A DNA stretch of 6,770 bases, taken from contig JAKIVW010000105.1 of NCBI GenBank assembly GCA_022750355.1, positions 1-6,770 of the forward strand. The letters are read 5' to 3'. The notes beneath the pieces were generated by a model, which searched no databases, had not been told where the DNA came from, and worked only from the letters and a program-made list of their open reading frames with translations. The DNA comes from Thermoplasmata archaeon (GTDB taxonomy: Archaea; Thermoplasmatota; Thermoplasmata; Lutacidiplasmatales; UBA184). Below, piece by piece: positions 1-5,021 of this stretch; the first letter of the stretch is position 1, and the number at the start of each line of letters is the position of its first letter. The position numbers and the translations under genes were made by a program.

Positions 1-773
1 ACTTCGGACGGCCCGGATACCTCTCCCAGACGGCGCAGCTGTACCTCGAGGCGCTGCTGGTCCCGAACGAACGGGTCTACGCGCTCACCCCGTCGTTCCG
101 GGCCGAGAAGTCCCGGACCCCGCGGCACTTGACCGAGTACCTCCACCTCGAGGTCGAGCTCGCCTGGTGCGACCTCGCTGAAATGCTCGACTTCGAGGAG
201 CGGATGGTCGTTCGCGTGTGTCACGCGGTCGCGGCCCGTCGCCCGAAGGAGCTGACGGCCCTCGGACGTCCGCCGGAAGAGCTGACGTCGATCGAGGCCC
301 CGTTCCCGCGACTTCGGTACGGCGAAGCGATCGACCGCCTCGCCGCCCAGGGGTTTCCCGTTCACTGGGGGAGCGACCTCGGGACCGCCGAGGAGCGCGC
401 GCTCACGCTCGAGGCCCGCTCGCCGATCTTCCTCACCCATTTTCCGCGCGAGTTGAAGGCCTTCTACATGCTCCGTTCGCCGGACGACCCCCGCACCGTC
501 GAGGCCGCGGACCTGCTGGCGCCGGAAGGGTACGGCGAGATGATCGGGGGGTCGTGCCGCGAAACGGACGCGGCCCTCGTGACGGAGCGGTTGACGGCGA
601 CCGGCGCGCCCGTGGCGGAGTACGAGTGGTATCTCGACCTTCGACGGCACGGGAGCGTTCCGCACGCTGGCTTCGGCCTCGGGGTCGAGCGGATCCTCCG
701 CTGGATGCTGCGGCGCGAACACATTCGCGAAACGACCCCGTTCCCGCGGACCCCCTCCCGGCACACGCCCTGA
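1..773 (+). CDS. asnS: Asparaginyl-tRNA synthetase, C-terminal part (5' truncated by window edge)
   Basis: Class II aminoacyl-tRNA synthetase that charges tRNA-Asn with asparagine using ATP, in the cytoplasm. The frame is open from base 3 and ends at TGA 771-773, giving 256 visible residues. Family members are about 430 residues, so the OB-fold anticodon-binding domain and motif 1 lie outside the window. Class II motif 2 is at visible residues 32-52 (FRAEKS, then RHLTEY and LEVE). The ATP/adenylate-site stretch GGSCRE is at about 182-187, WYLDLR at 209-214, and motif 3 GFGLGVER at 223-230, followed by the terminal PFPRTPSR. AsnRS rather than AspRS is indicated by the WYLDLRRHGSVPH stretch and the PFPRTPSR ending; archaeal AspRS usually has a YGMPPHGG-type stretch and an LFPRD ending. 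One oddity is Cys where many AsnRS have Gln in GGSQRE. The downstream GNAT gene is about 85 bp away on the same strand. Confidence 0.95.
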   Translation, partial: FGRPGYLSQTAQLYLEALLVPNERVYALTPSFRAEKSRTPRHLTEYLHLEVELAWCDLAEMLDFEERMVVRVCHAVAARRPKELTALGRPPEELTSIEAPFPRLRYGEAIDRLAAQGFPVHWGSDLGTAEERALTLEARSPIFLTHFPRELKAFYMLRSPDDPRTVEAADLLAPEGYGEMIGGSCRETDAALVTERLTATGAPVAEYEWYLDLRRHGSVPHAGFGLGVERILRWMLRREHIRETTPFPRTPSRHTP

Positions 774-831
774 ACCCGGCCGGGACGGTTTGGACCGGCA
801 AGGTTCAAGACCGACGGCGGTTCTCGCCGCG

Positions 832-850
832 CTACGCTCCCTCAGCGTAG
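832..850. repeat. Perfect 7-bp inverted repeat (hairpin) after asnS
   Basis: CTACGCT (832-838) and AGCGTAG (844-850) are exact reverse complements around the 5-base loop CCCTC. The element sits between the asnS stop (773) and the preferred GNAT start (859), and is followed by a tandem AACGTAACGT. No T-run follows, so it is not a standard archaeal terminator. It could act at the mRNA level, or as a protein-binding dyad just ahead of the GNAT start. The repeat is directly visible; its function is unknown. Confidence 0.5.
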
Positions 851-858
851 AACGTAAC

Positions 859-1401
859 GTGGCAACGGAGCACGCGTCGGACCGGGACGATCACGGCCCG
901 GGGGCTTCCGGAAAATCCGCCGAGAAAGGGGCCGGCCCGATCAGTGTGGAACGGGTCACGCACCAGGAGGTCCCGGCGATCTGTGCCCTCTACAAGAAAG
1001 TGGTCGACACGCAACCGGGCGGATTACCGGTCGAACTGCTGAAAGGCTGGCAACCGACCCCGCTCGAATTCACGAGCTGGATGGAGGGCGTGACCTACTT
1101 CGTCGCCCGCCGGGACTCGAAGCTCATCGGCTCGGTCGGATGTGAGATCCGGCACGGGGCCTGTCATCTCGTCCATCTCGTCGTCGATCCGGAGTTCCGT
1201 CGGCAAGGGGTCGCGACCGCCCTCCTCAGCACCGCGCTGGACTGGGCACGAAAGTCGAACGCGGCGGTCGTCTGGGTGGATCCGCTCGCGAAGCTCACTC
1301 CGGCCGTCGCGCTCTTGAAACATCTCGGATTCTCCGAGGCCGGCGTCCTCCACAAGCACATGTGGGCGGAGGATGTCCGCGTGTTCGAACGGACGGTCTA
1401 G
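859..1401 (+). CDS. GNAT-family N-acetyltransferase
   Basis: Transfers an acetyl group from acetyl-CoA to an unidentified amine, probably in the cytosol. From the GTG at 859 the product is 180 residues, typical for a single-domain GNAT. Motif A is seen as LVVDPEFRRQGVATALL (residues about 107-123), with the acetyl-CoA pyrophosphate loop R-x-x-G-x-A at 114-119. The later ALLKHLGF segment (about 151-158) is the usual motif B region. The first 28 residues are polar, low in order and outside the fold, so the GTG at 946 (residue 30) is an equally credible start. A TTG at 790 keeps the frame open but would translate the hairpin at 832-850, so I reject it. No good Shine-Dalgarno or TATA signal decides the start. 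Substrate is unknown. The acetyltransferase Pat, which acts on Alba in Sulfolobus, is also a GNAT, but a link to the alba gene nearby is speculation. The stop overlaps the stop of the convergent gene. Confidence 0.88.
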   Translation: MATEHASDRDDHGPGASGKSAEKGAGPISVERVTHQEVPAICALYKKVVDTQPGGLPVELLKGWQPTPLEFTSWMEGVTYFVARRDSKLIGSVGCEIRHGACHLVHLVVDPEFRRQGVATALLSTALDWARKSNAAVVWVDPLAKLTPAVALLKHLGFSEAGVLHKHMWAEDVRVFERTV

Positions 1402-2435
1402 TAGACCGGGCGCGCCGACGCCCGGGACGAGTGTCCGGGCGGCAGACCGTGCATCTCTTGGAGCGCGCGGAGGCGGCGCAATCCCTCCTCCGGCCGGCCC
1501 CGGAAGAAGTCCCGGGCGCCGCGGGCGAGGTCGATCGCCTCGCGTTCGGTCGCGATGCCGTGGGTCCGCTCCTCGACCAGGTAGTCGCCGTACTCGGTGA
1601 TGTACCGGGGCAGGGCCGATTTCAATTTCCCCACCGCCTGGAGTCGGAGCGCGCGGATCTGCTGCTTCAACGCCGCGAGCTTGCCCGCGCGCAACTCGGC
1701 CTCGAGTTCGTCCGCCGTTTCGGCCGGATCCTGCGGCGGGTCGATCGCCAACGCCTGCATGTCCTTCAGGAGGGAAACGACCCGCTCGAGCTCCTCGCGC
1801 GCCTGGTCGAGATGTCGCTCCTTGATCGTGACGACTCGGTCGACCTGGCGGTAGGTCGCGAGGGCCTGCGCGATGTCGCCGGTCCGGGCCGTGTGCATCG
1901 CGTCCTCGATCTGGTCCCGCTCGAGCCGGCTGTCGACGGAGTACGCTTCGAGTCTCGTGAGACGAACCTTCGTGTTCTTGGCCCACTCCTCGAACGCCGT
2001 GATGATCCGACGCTGGGCGATCCGTTCGACCCCGCGCACGACCTCGGCCCACGGCTCGGGATTGGTCGCCTCGCGGGCGGCCTCCTCGGCCCAGGCTGGG
2101 AGGCGGGGGATTGAAACCCCGAGGGCCTCGACGCTCTCCGCCCATTGGTTGAGGCGCCCGAGGCGACGGGCAAAATCCTGACTGAACGGGTTGTTGGGCG
2201 GGGGCCGGCGCACCGGCGCGGTACGGGGGCGGACCGGGGCCGACGACGGTTCGGCCACGGGAGTGGCTGCGGCGACCGGCGCGGGGGCGGGAAACGGGGG
2301 CTCGGTGGGAGCCTCCGCCGGAAGCGCAGCTTCCCAGAGGTCTTCGCCGACCGGCTCGTGGCAGGCCGGGCACAGGAAGGCGTCCGTCGGCACCGCGGCC
2401 CCGCAGTTGGAGCAGCTCGTTCCCGGGGGGACCAT
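1398..2435 (-). CDS. Zinc-ribbon protein with Pro/Ala linker and long helical domain, function unknown
   Basis: A 345-residue soluble protein that I do not recognise as a named family. The N-terminus holds a compact zinc ribbon, C8-x2-C11 and C22-x2-C25. A Pro/Ala/Val-rich, probably disordered linker follows (about 35-85). Residues about 86-345 are rich in Glu, Arg, Leu and Ala and almost certainly helical, with coiled-coil-like heptads around 180-220 and 240-270. No membrane segment or signal peptide is visible. The start ATG (2433-2435) is supported by a TTTTAA box centred about 31 bases upstream, suggesting a leaderless or nearly leaderless transcript. Zinc ribbon plus disordered linker plus helical bundle suggests a scaffold or adaptor binding protein or nucleic acid; this is inference. 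Its TAG stop overlaps the TAG of the convergent GNAT gene. tRNA-Leu lies 114 bp upstream on the same strand with its own promoter-like box. Confidence 0.85.
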   Translation of the reverse strand: MVPPGTSCSNCGAAVPTDAFLCPACHEPVGEDLWEAALPAEAPTEPPFPAPAPVAAATPVAEPSSAPVRPRTAPVRRPPPNNPFSQDFARRLGRLNQWAESVEALGVSIPRLPAWAEEAAREATNPEPWAEVVRGVERIAQRRIITAFEEWAKNTKVRLTRLEAYSVDSRLERDQIEDAMHTARTGDIAQALATYRQVDRVVTIKERHLDQAREELERVVSLLKDMQALAIDPPQDPAETADELEAELRAGKLAALKQQIRALRLQAVGKLKSALPRYITEYGDYLVEERTHGIATEREAIDLARGARDFFRGRPEEGLRRLRALQEMHGLPPGHSSRASARPVY

Positions 2436-2463
2436 CAGCAGTCCACGACTAGGCGCGGAGGTC

Positions 2464-2469
2464 TTAAAA
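2464..2469 (-). promoter_or_regulatory. TATA-like box for the zinc-ribbon gene
   Basis: Read on the minus strand this is TTTTAA, the most AT-rich patch in an otherwise GC-rich spacer. Its centre is about 31 bases before the ATG at 2435. Archaeal TATA boxes sit roughly 26-30 bases ahead of the transcription start, so the transcript would begin within a few bases of the start codon. No Shine-Dalgarno sequence is visible, which fits a leaderless mRNA. Confidence 0.55.
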
Positions 2470-2549
2470 CGAGGGCCCGGAGGGCGGGCGGTCGGATTTC
2501 GGTCCGGCGTTCCGGAGCGCGGCGTCGTTCACGTCGGGAGGGGGAGGAG

Positions 2550-2634
2550 TGCAGGGGGTGAGATTTGAACTCACGGACTCCTACGAGACTAGGACCTCAA
2601 CCTAGCGCCTTTGACCAAGCTGGGCCACCCCTGC
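2550..2634 (-). tRNA. tRNA-Leu, anticodon GAG
   Basis: An 85-base class II tRNA on the minus strand. The acceptor stem GCAGGGG pairs perfectly with CCCCTGC and is followed by discriminator A (base 2550), the leucine identity base. The D stem is GCC/GGC with GG in the loop. The anticodon stem CTAGG/CCTAG encloses the loop TTGAGGT, giving anticodon GAG (complement of 2596-2598), which reads CUC and CUU. The long variable arm has a 3-bp stem CTC/GAG around GTAG, as expected for Leu. The T arm is GTGAG-TTCAAAT-CTCAC. The anticodon loop is intact, so there is no intron there. CCA is not encoded; the bases after the discriminator are CTCC, so CCA must be added by tRNA nucleotidyltransferase. It is divergent from alba and lies upstream of the zinc-ribbon gene on the same strand. 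Confidence 0.97.
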
Positions 2635-2661
2635 ACGGTCGTTCGCGCGTACGGGGGGGTA

Positions 2662-2668
2662 CCCATAA
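2662..2668 (-). promoter_or_regulatory. TATA-like box for tRNA-Leu
   Basis: The minus strand reads AAAGGTTATGGG; the TTATGGG core begins 34 bases before the tRNA 5' end, so transcription would start a few bases ahead of the mature tRNA. The purine-rich AAAGG just upstream is in the place expected for a TFB recognition element. The same TTATGGG string occurs ahead of the bPH2 gene at 4991. Confidence 0.5.
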
Positions 2669-2678
2669 CCTTTGCGAA

Positions 2679-2718
2679 GCGGACCCTCCTTCGAGGGCCG
2701 CCCGGGCCGCGGGTCCGC
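2679..2718. repeat. Nested dyad in the tRNA-Leu/alba divergent spacer
   Basis: GCGGACCC (2679-2686) and GGGTCCGC (2711-2718) are perfect 8-base inverted arms with 24 bases between them. Inside the left part is a second perfect hairpin, CCCTC-CTTC-GAGGG (2684-2697), which shares bases with the left arm, so the two folds exclude each other as structures. The right arm abuts the A-rich patch 2719-2722, which is 34-37 bases ahead of the alba ATG and could be its TATA region. The left arm is 11 bases beyond the tRNA promoter box. The symmetry is directly visible; an operator role is inference, and GC-rich DNA produces some such dyads by chance. Confidence 0.5.
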
Positions 2719-2755
2719 AAAACCACTTGAGGGGAGGCGGGGTGTCCCTCCTCCC

Positions 2756-3112
2756 ATGGCACACTCCTCGTCCCCGGAGATCACCGTCTACATCGGCCTC
2801 AAGCCGACCATGACCTACGTATTCCAGGTCATCACTCAACTGAACTCGGGGGCGGGGCCGGTCCTCGTGAAGGCCCGGGGGAACGCGATCGCCCGAGCGG
2901 TCGACGTGGTCGAGGTCGTCCGGCGGCGGTTCCTCGAAGGTCAGGTAGATGTCGGTCCGATCATGATCGGCACGGAGCGGCTGACCAACCACGGCGGACG
3001 GGACGCGAACGTCTCCTCGATCTCCATCCCGGTCATCCGGACGACGCCGGTGCCGACGGTACCGGCACCGGTACCGGGGCCGGCGCCGGCCGCGAAGGGC
3101 GGAGCGGCGTAG
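2756..3112 (+). CDS. albA: Alba (Sac10b family) chromatin and RNA-binding protein
   Basis: A small, abundant archaeal nucleoid protein that binds DNA and RNA as a dimer and compacts chromatin. The product is 118 residues. The family pattern is clear: VYIGLKPTMTYV (11-22), VLVKARGNAIARAVDVVE (36-53), VVRRRF (54-59), IGTERL (71-76), GRDANVSSISI (81-91). Compared with Sulfolobus Sso10b (IGKKP), the residue matching Lys16, the known acetylation site, is Leu15 here, while the neighbouring Lys17 is kept as Lys16. After about residue 95 there is a Pro/Val/Ala-rich tail of some 23 residues not present in the usual 90-100 residue protein; its coding DNA overlaps the RDD gene antisense. The ATG at 2756 fits the known family N-terminus. 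An A-rich patch (2719-2722) lies about 35 bases upstream; the purine tract at 2729-2737 is too far away to act as a normal ribosome-binding site. Confidence 0.95.
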   Translation: MAHSSSPEITVYIGLKPTMTYVFQVITQLNSGAGPVLVKARGNAIARAVDVVEVVRRRFLEGQVDVGPIMIGTERLTNHGGRDANVSSISIPVIRTTPVPTVPAPVPGPAPAAKGGAA

Positions 3113-4859
3113 CGCGGAGCACCACCCAGGTCCCCGCGAGCAAGTCTCCGCACCGCTGTCGTTCCGAGGTCGCGGCGATCGCGAGGTACCCGATCACCCC
3201 GAGCAGTCCGACCCCGAGGATCACGAACACGGCGAAGAAGAAAGCGGTCAGGGCCCCCGGCGGGACGAGCAGCCCTCCGAACGAAACCGGGGACGACCCC
3301 CCCGGTACGAAGACGAATTCGACGGCGATCCCGAGTCCGACCCCGAGGATCGAGAGGGTCGGCACCCGGAACGAGTTCCGGAGGAGCAGGGGCAGGAGCG
3401 CGGGCCACCGCATCCCCCGCTCCCGGACCATCAGCCCCATGAGCCATTTGCCCGGGGTCGTGCCCACCACGCGTTCGAGGATCACGAAGTAGAGGAACGA
3501 GAGCGAGATGTAGCCGTAGACGGCGGCGTTGTAGGGCACGCTCGCCGAGATCGCCGCGTACCCCCCGCCGAGCGTCGCGGCGAGGTGGGCCCAGACGATC
3601 ACAGCGGGAACGGTGACGATCACGAGGTCGATCCCGTAGGCGAGCGTCCGGTGGAACGCGGAGCCGAACCGGCGGGACCCGAGGTGGATCGAGAGCTGCA
3701 CCAGCGAGCGCGCCATCAACCAGCTGCGGAAACTTTCGCGACCGTCGGTCGTGCCCACCCGGGCGACCGCTTCGAGATTGGCCTGGTCGGCCACCACCCA
3801 ACCGGGCACCGGGAGTCCCTGCCAGGGGCGGTCCGGCGGTGGTTCGGCAACGGAGAGCAACTGGCGCGCCTGCGTCGCCGCTTCGCGGGAGGCGAGGGCC
3901 GCACCGGTCAACGAGGCGGAGAGCTGCCCCCGGACACCCGAGCGAAACGCCCGAGCGAGACGACCGACGGGAGTGGGGGACGATGGGCGAAACCCCCGGA
4001 CCGGCTCCCAGCTCCGGGCGAGCACGCGGTGGGCGACGAAGGCCGTGGCCAGCGCGAGGAGTCCCGAGAGGTAGACCAGGTCGAACACTCCCGCGCCCCC
4101 GATGATGTAGAGGCCGGGCTGCGTACTCGGGTAGAGCGGGGGTTGGCGCAGTACATCGGCCCCGACCAAGACCCCGATGGTGCCGGCGACGAAGGCGGCC
4201 GGCAGGGCGAGCGCCTCCTGGCCCCGCCACGCCAAGGGGGCGGCGAGTACGGCGACGACACCCACTGCGATCGGGGGGAGGAGGTACTCCGGGAACGACT
4301 CCGTGATGCCCACCCCCGGGATCGCCGAGGAGAACAGGAACGTCAGGAGCACGACCCCGCCGGTGAGCGCCAGGAGGAACGCGACCCGGCTCCCGGACCC
4401 ACCCGACGAGGGTGTAATCAGATACACCGCCACCGGGACGGCGGCCACCACGGCAAGGATCCCGACGGTCATTTCCCACGGCTTCGCCACGACCAGGACG
4501 ACGAGCAGGCCGACGGCCGCGAGAGCCGCGACCGCGACGAGGTAGAGGCGGAGGGACTGTCGAGCGGGCGGAGCGAGATACTCGAAGGTGAGCAGGCCGA
4601 CCAGGATCGAGAACAGAGCACCGGAGAGCCCGATGCCGACGATGTCGGAGCCGATCGGTACGAGCGGTAGATTCCCGAAGGTCGAGGCGATGGCGCCCGG
4701 GAGCAGCAGCCAGAAGGTCCGGCGACTCAGACCGATGGAAGCGGAGAAGGAGCCGTGTTCGAAGGCGAGCAGGAACACCGCCGCCCAGAGGAGTCCCGGG
4801 AGGGCCAGGGAGATCGCATTGCCCACGATATCGGTGGCCAGCTGACCGGGATCGATCAC
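3033..4859 (-). CDS. Polytopic membrane protein with C-terminal RDD domain
   Basis: A 608-residue integral membrane protein. Hydrophobic segments suggest about nine helices in the N-terminal half (roughly 13-35, 48-65, 70-93, 103-125, 128-148, 158-178, 190-210, 215-235, 250-278). A hydrophilic, mostly cytosolic-looking stretch follows at about 280-395. The C-terminal RDD domain covers about 397-585: HRTLAYGIDL with the signature Arg and Asp (403-412), then TTPGKWLMGLMV (467-478), LLRNSFR, and RCGDLLAGTWVV (569-580) with the second Asp. RDD proteins are poorly characterised; some are proposed to be ion or small-molecule transporters. I do not recognise the N-terminal domain. GTG 4857-4859 is chosen because the reading frame upstream loses hydrophobic character and the next ATG (4988) would add a basic, low-complexity stretch. 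The C-terminus is a Pro/Val/Ala tail (about 585-608) encoded antisense to the alba tail; the overlap is 80 bp. It is divergent from the bPH2 gene. Confidence 0.88.
   Translation of the reverse strand: MIDPGQLATDIVGNAISLALPGLLWAAVFLLAFEHGSFSASIGLSRRTFWLLLPGAIASTFGNLPLVPIGSDIVGIGLSGALFSILVGLLTFEYLAPPARQSLRLYLVAVAALAAVGLLVVLVVAKPWEMTVGILAVVAAVPVAVYLITPSSGGSGSRVAFLLALTGGVVLLTFLFSSAIPGVGITESFPEYLLPPIAVGVVAVLAAPLAWRGQEALALPAAFVAGTIGVLVGADVLRQPPLYPSTQPGLYIIGGAGVFDLVYLSGLLALATAFVAHRVLARSWEPVRGFRPSSPTPVGRLARAFRSGVRGQLSASLTGAALASREAATQARQLLSVAEPPPDRPWQGLPVPGWVVADQANLEAVARVGTTDGRESFRSWLMARSLVQLSIHLGSRRFGSAFHRTLAYGIDLVIVTVPAVIVWAHLAATLGGGYAAISASVPYNAAVYGYISLSFLYFVILERVVGTTPGKWLMGLMVRERGMRWPALLPLLLRNSFRVPTLSILGVGLGIAVEFVFVPGGSSPVSFGGLLVPPGALTAFFFAVFVILGVGLLGVIGYLAIAATSERQRCGDLLAGTWVVLRATPLRPSRPAPAPVPVPVPSAPASSG
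3058..3091. repeat. Two GC-rich palindromes in the alba/RDD 3' overlap
   Basis: GGTACCGG-CA-CCGGTACC (3058-3075) is a perfect 8-bp inverted repeat with a 2-base spacer. GGCCGGCGCCGGCC (3078-3091) is a perfect 14-base palindrome. Both lie within coding sequence of alba (+) and of the RDD gene (-), and both encode Pro/Val/Ala/Gly-rich tail residues on each strand. Being within the 3' ends of two convergent messages, they would form hairpins in both transcripts. Confidence 0.6.
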
Positions 4860-4895
4860 GACCCTCGCACGGGGACGGCCGATGACCGCAGTCCG

Positions 4896-4901
4896 CCTAA
4901 A
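4896..4901 (-). promoter_or_regulatory. Possible TATA box for the RDD gene
   Basis: The minus strand reads CGAAACGTTTAGGCGG; TTTAGG begins 42 bases before the GTG at 4859 and is the only AT-rich patch near it. This would give a 5' leader of about 10-15 bases, which contains GAGGG two bases before the GTG. AAACGTTT (4899-4906) is itself an 8-base palindrome. The assignment is weak. Confidence 0.35.
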
Positions 4902-4925
4902 CGTTTCGTGGGAGTAACGCACGCG

Positions 4926-4946
4926 CTCGGTCGTTCCCCCACCGAG
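4926..4946. repeat. Inverted repeat in the RDD/bPH2 divergent spacer
   Basis: CTCGGT (4926-4931) and ACCGAG (4941-4946) are perfect 6-base arms around 9 bases. It lies between the two divergent promoter-like boxes (4896-4901 on minus, 4991-4997 on plus), a place where one regulator could affect both genes. Arms this short are expected by chance now and then in GC-rich DNA. Confidence 0.3.
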
Positions 4947-4990
4947 TCTCGATGGCAACCCGAGCGGAAGCTCTGAGCCGTTCGGCATGC

Positions 4991-4997
4991 TTATGGG
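4991..4997 (+). promoter_or_regulatory. TATA-like box for the bPH2 gene
   Basis: TTATGGG begins 31 bases before the ATG at 5022, which would place the transcription start at or within a few bases of the start codon (leaderless). No Shine-Dalgarno sequence precedes the ATG. The same 7-base string stands ahead of tRNA-Leu in this window, supporting it as a local core-promoter form. Confidence 0.5.
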
Positions 4998-5021
4998 TCG
5001 GGTGGGGCGTGCCACGGGTGG

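Noticed and set aside
790..858. N-terminal extension of the GNAT gene from TTG 790
   Set aside because: Rare start codon, no ribosome-binding or promoter signal, and it would translate through the perfect hairpin; the extra residues lie outside the GNAT fold.
1024..2373. 449-residue minus-strand frame overlapping the GNAT and zinc-ribbon genes
   Set aside because: Composition is dominated by Arg, Gly and Pro with no domain, as expected from an out-of-frame reading of GC-rich genes; the zinc-ribbon frame with its Cys motif and TATA box is the real one.
2502..2515. TCCGG-CGTT-CCGGA hairpin downstream of tRNA-Leu as a terminator
   Set aside because: Short, with no T-tract, and archaeal tRNA termination depends on T-runs; likely chance in GC-rich DNA.
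2672..2755. N-terminal extension of alba upstream of ATG 2756
   Set aside because: Would add a Gly/Pro/Arg-rich stretch covering the dyad and promoter region; Alba proteins start a few residues before the V-x-I-G-x-K-P motif.
859..3112. GNAT gene and alba as an Alba-acetylation module
   Set aside because: Two minus-strand genes separate them, and the Alba here lacks the Lys16 target; proximity alone is not enough.
2941..4479. 512-residue minus-strand frame over the RDD gene
   Set aside because: Arg/Gly/Pro-rich alternate frame; the true frame shows membrane helices and RDD motifs.
3585..4670. 361-residue plus-strand frame antisense to the RDD gene
   Set aside because: Almost wholly charged (Asp, Arg, Glu, Gly) with no hydrophobic core; a mirror of hydrophobic codons on the other strand.
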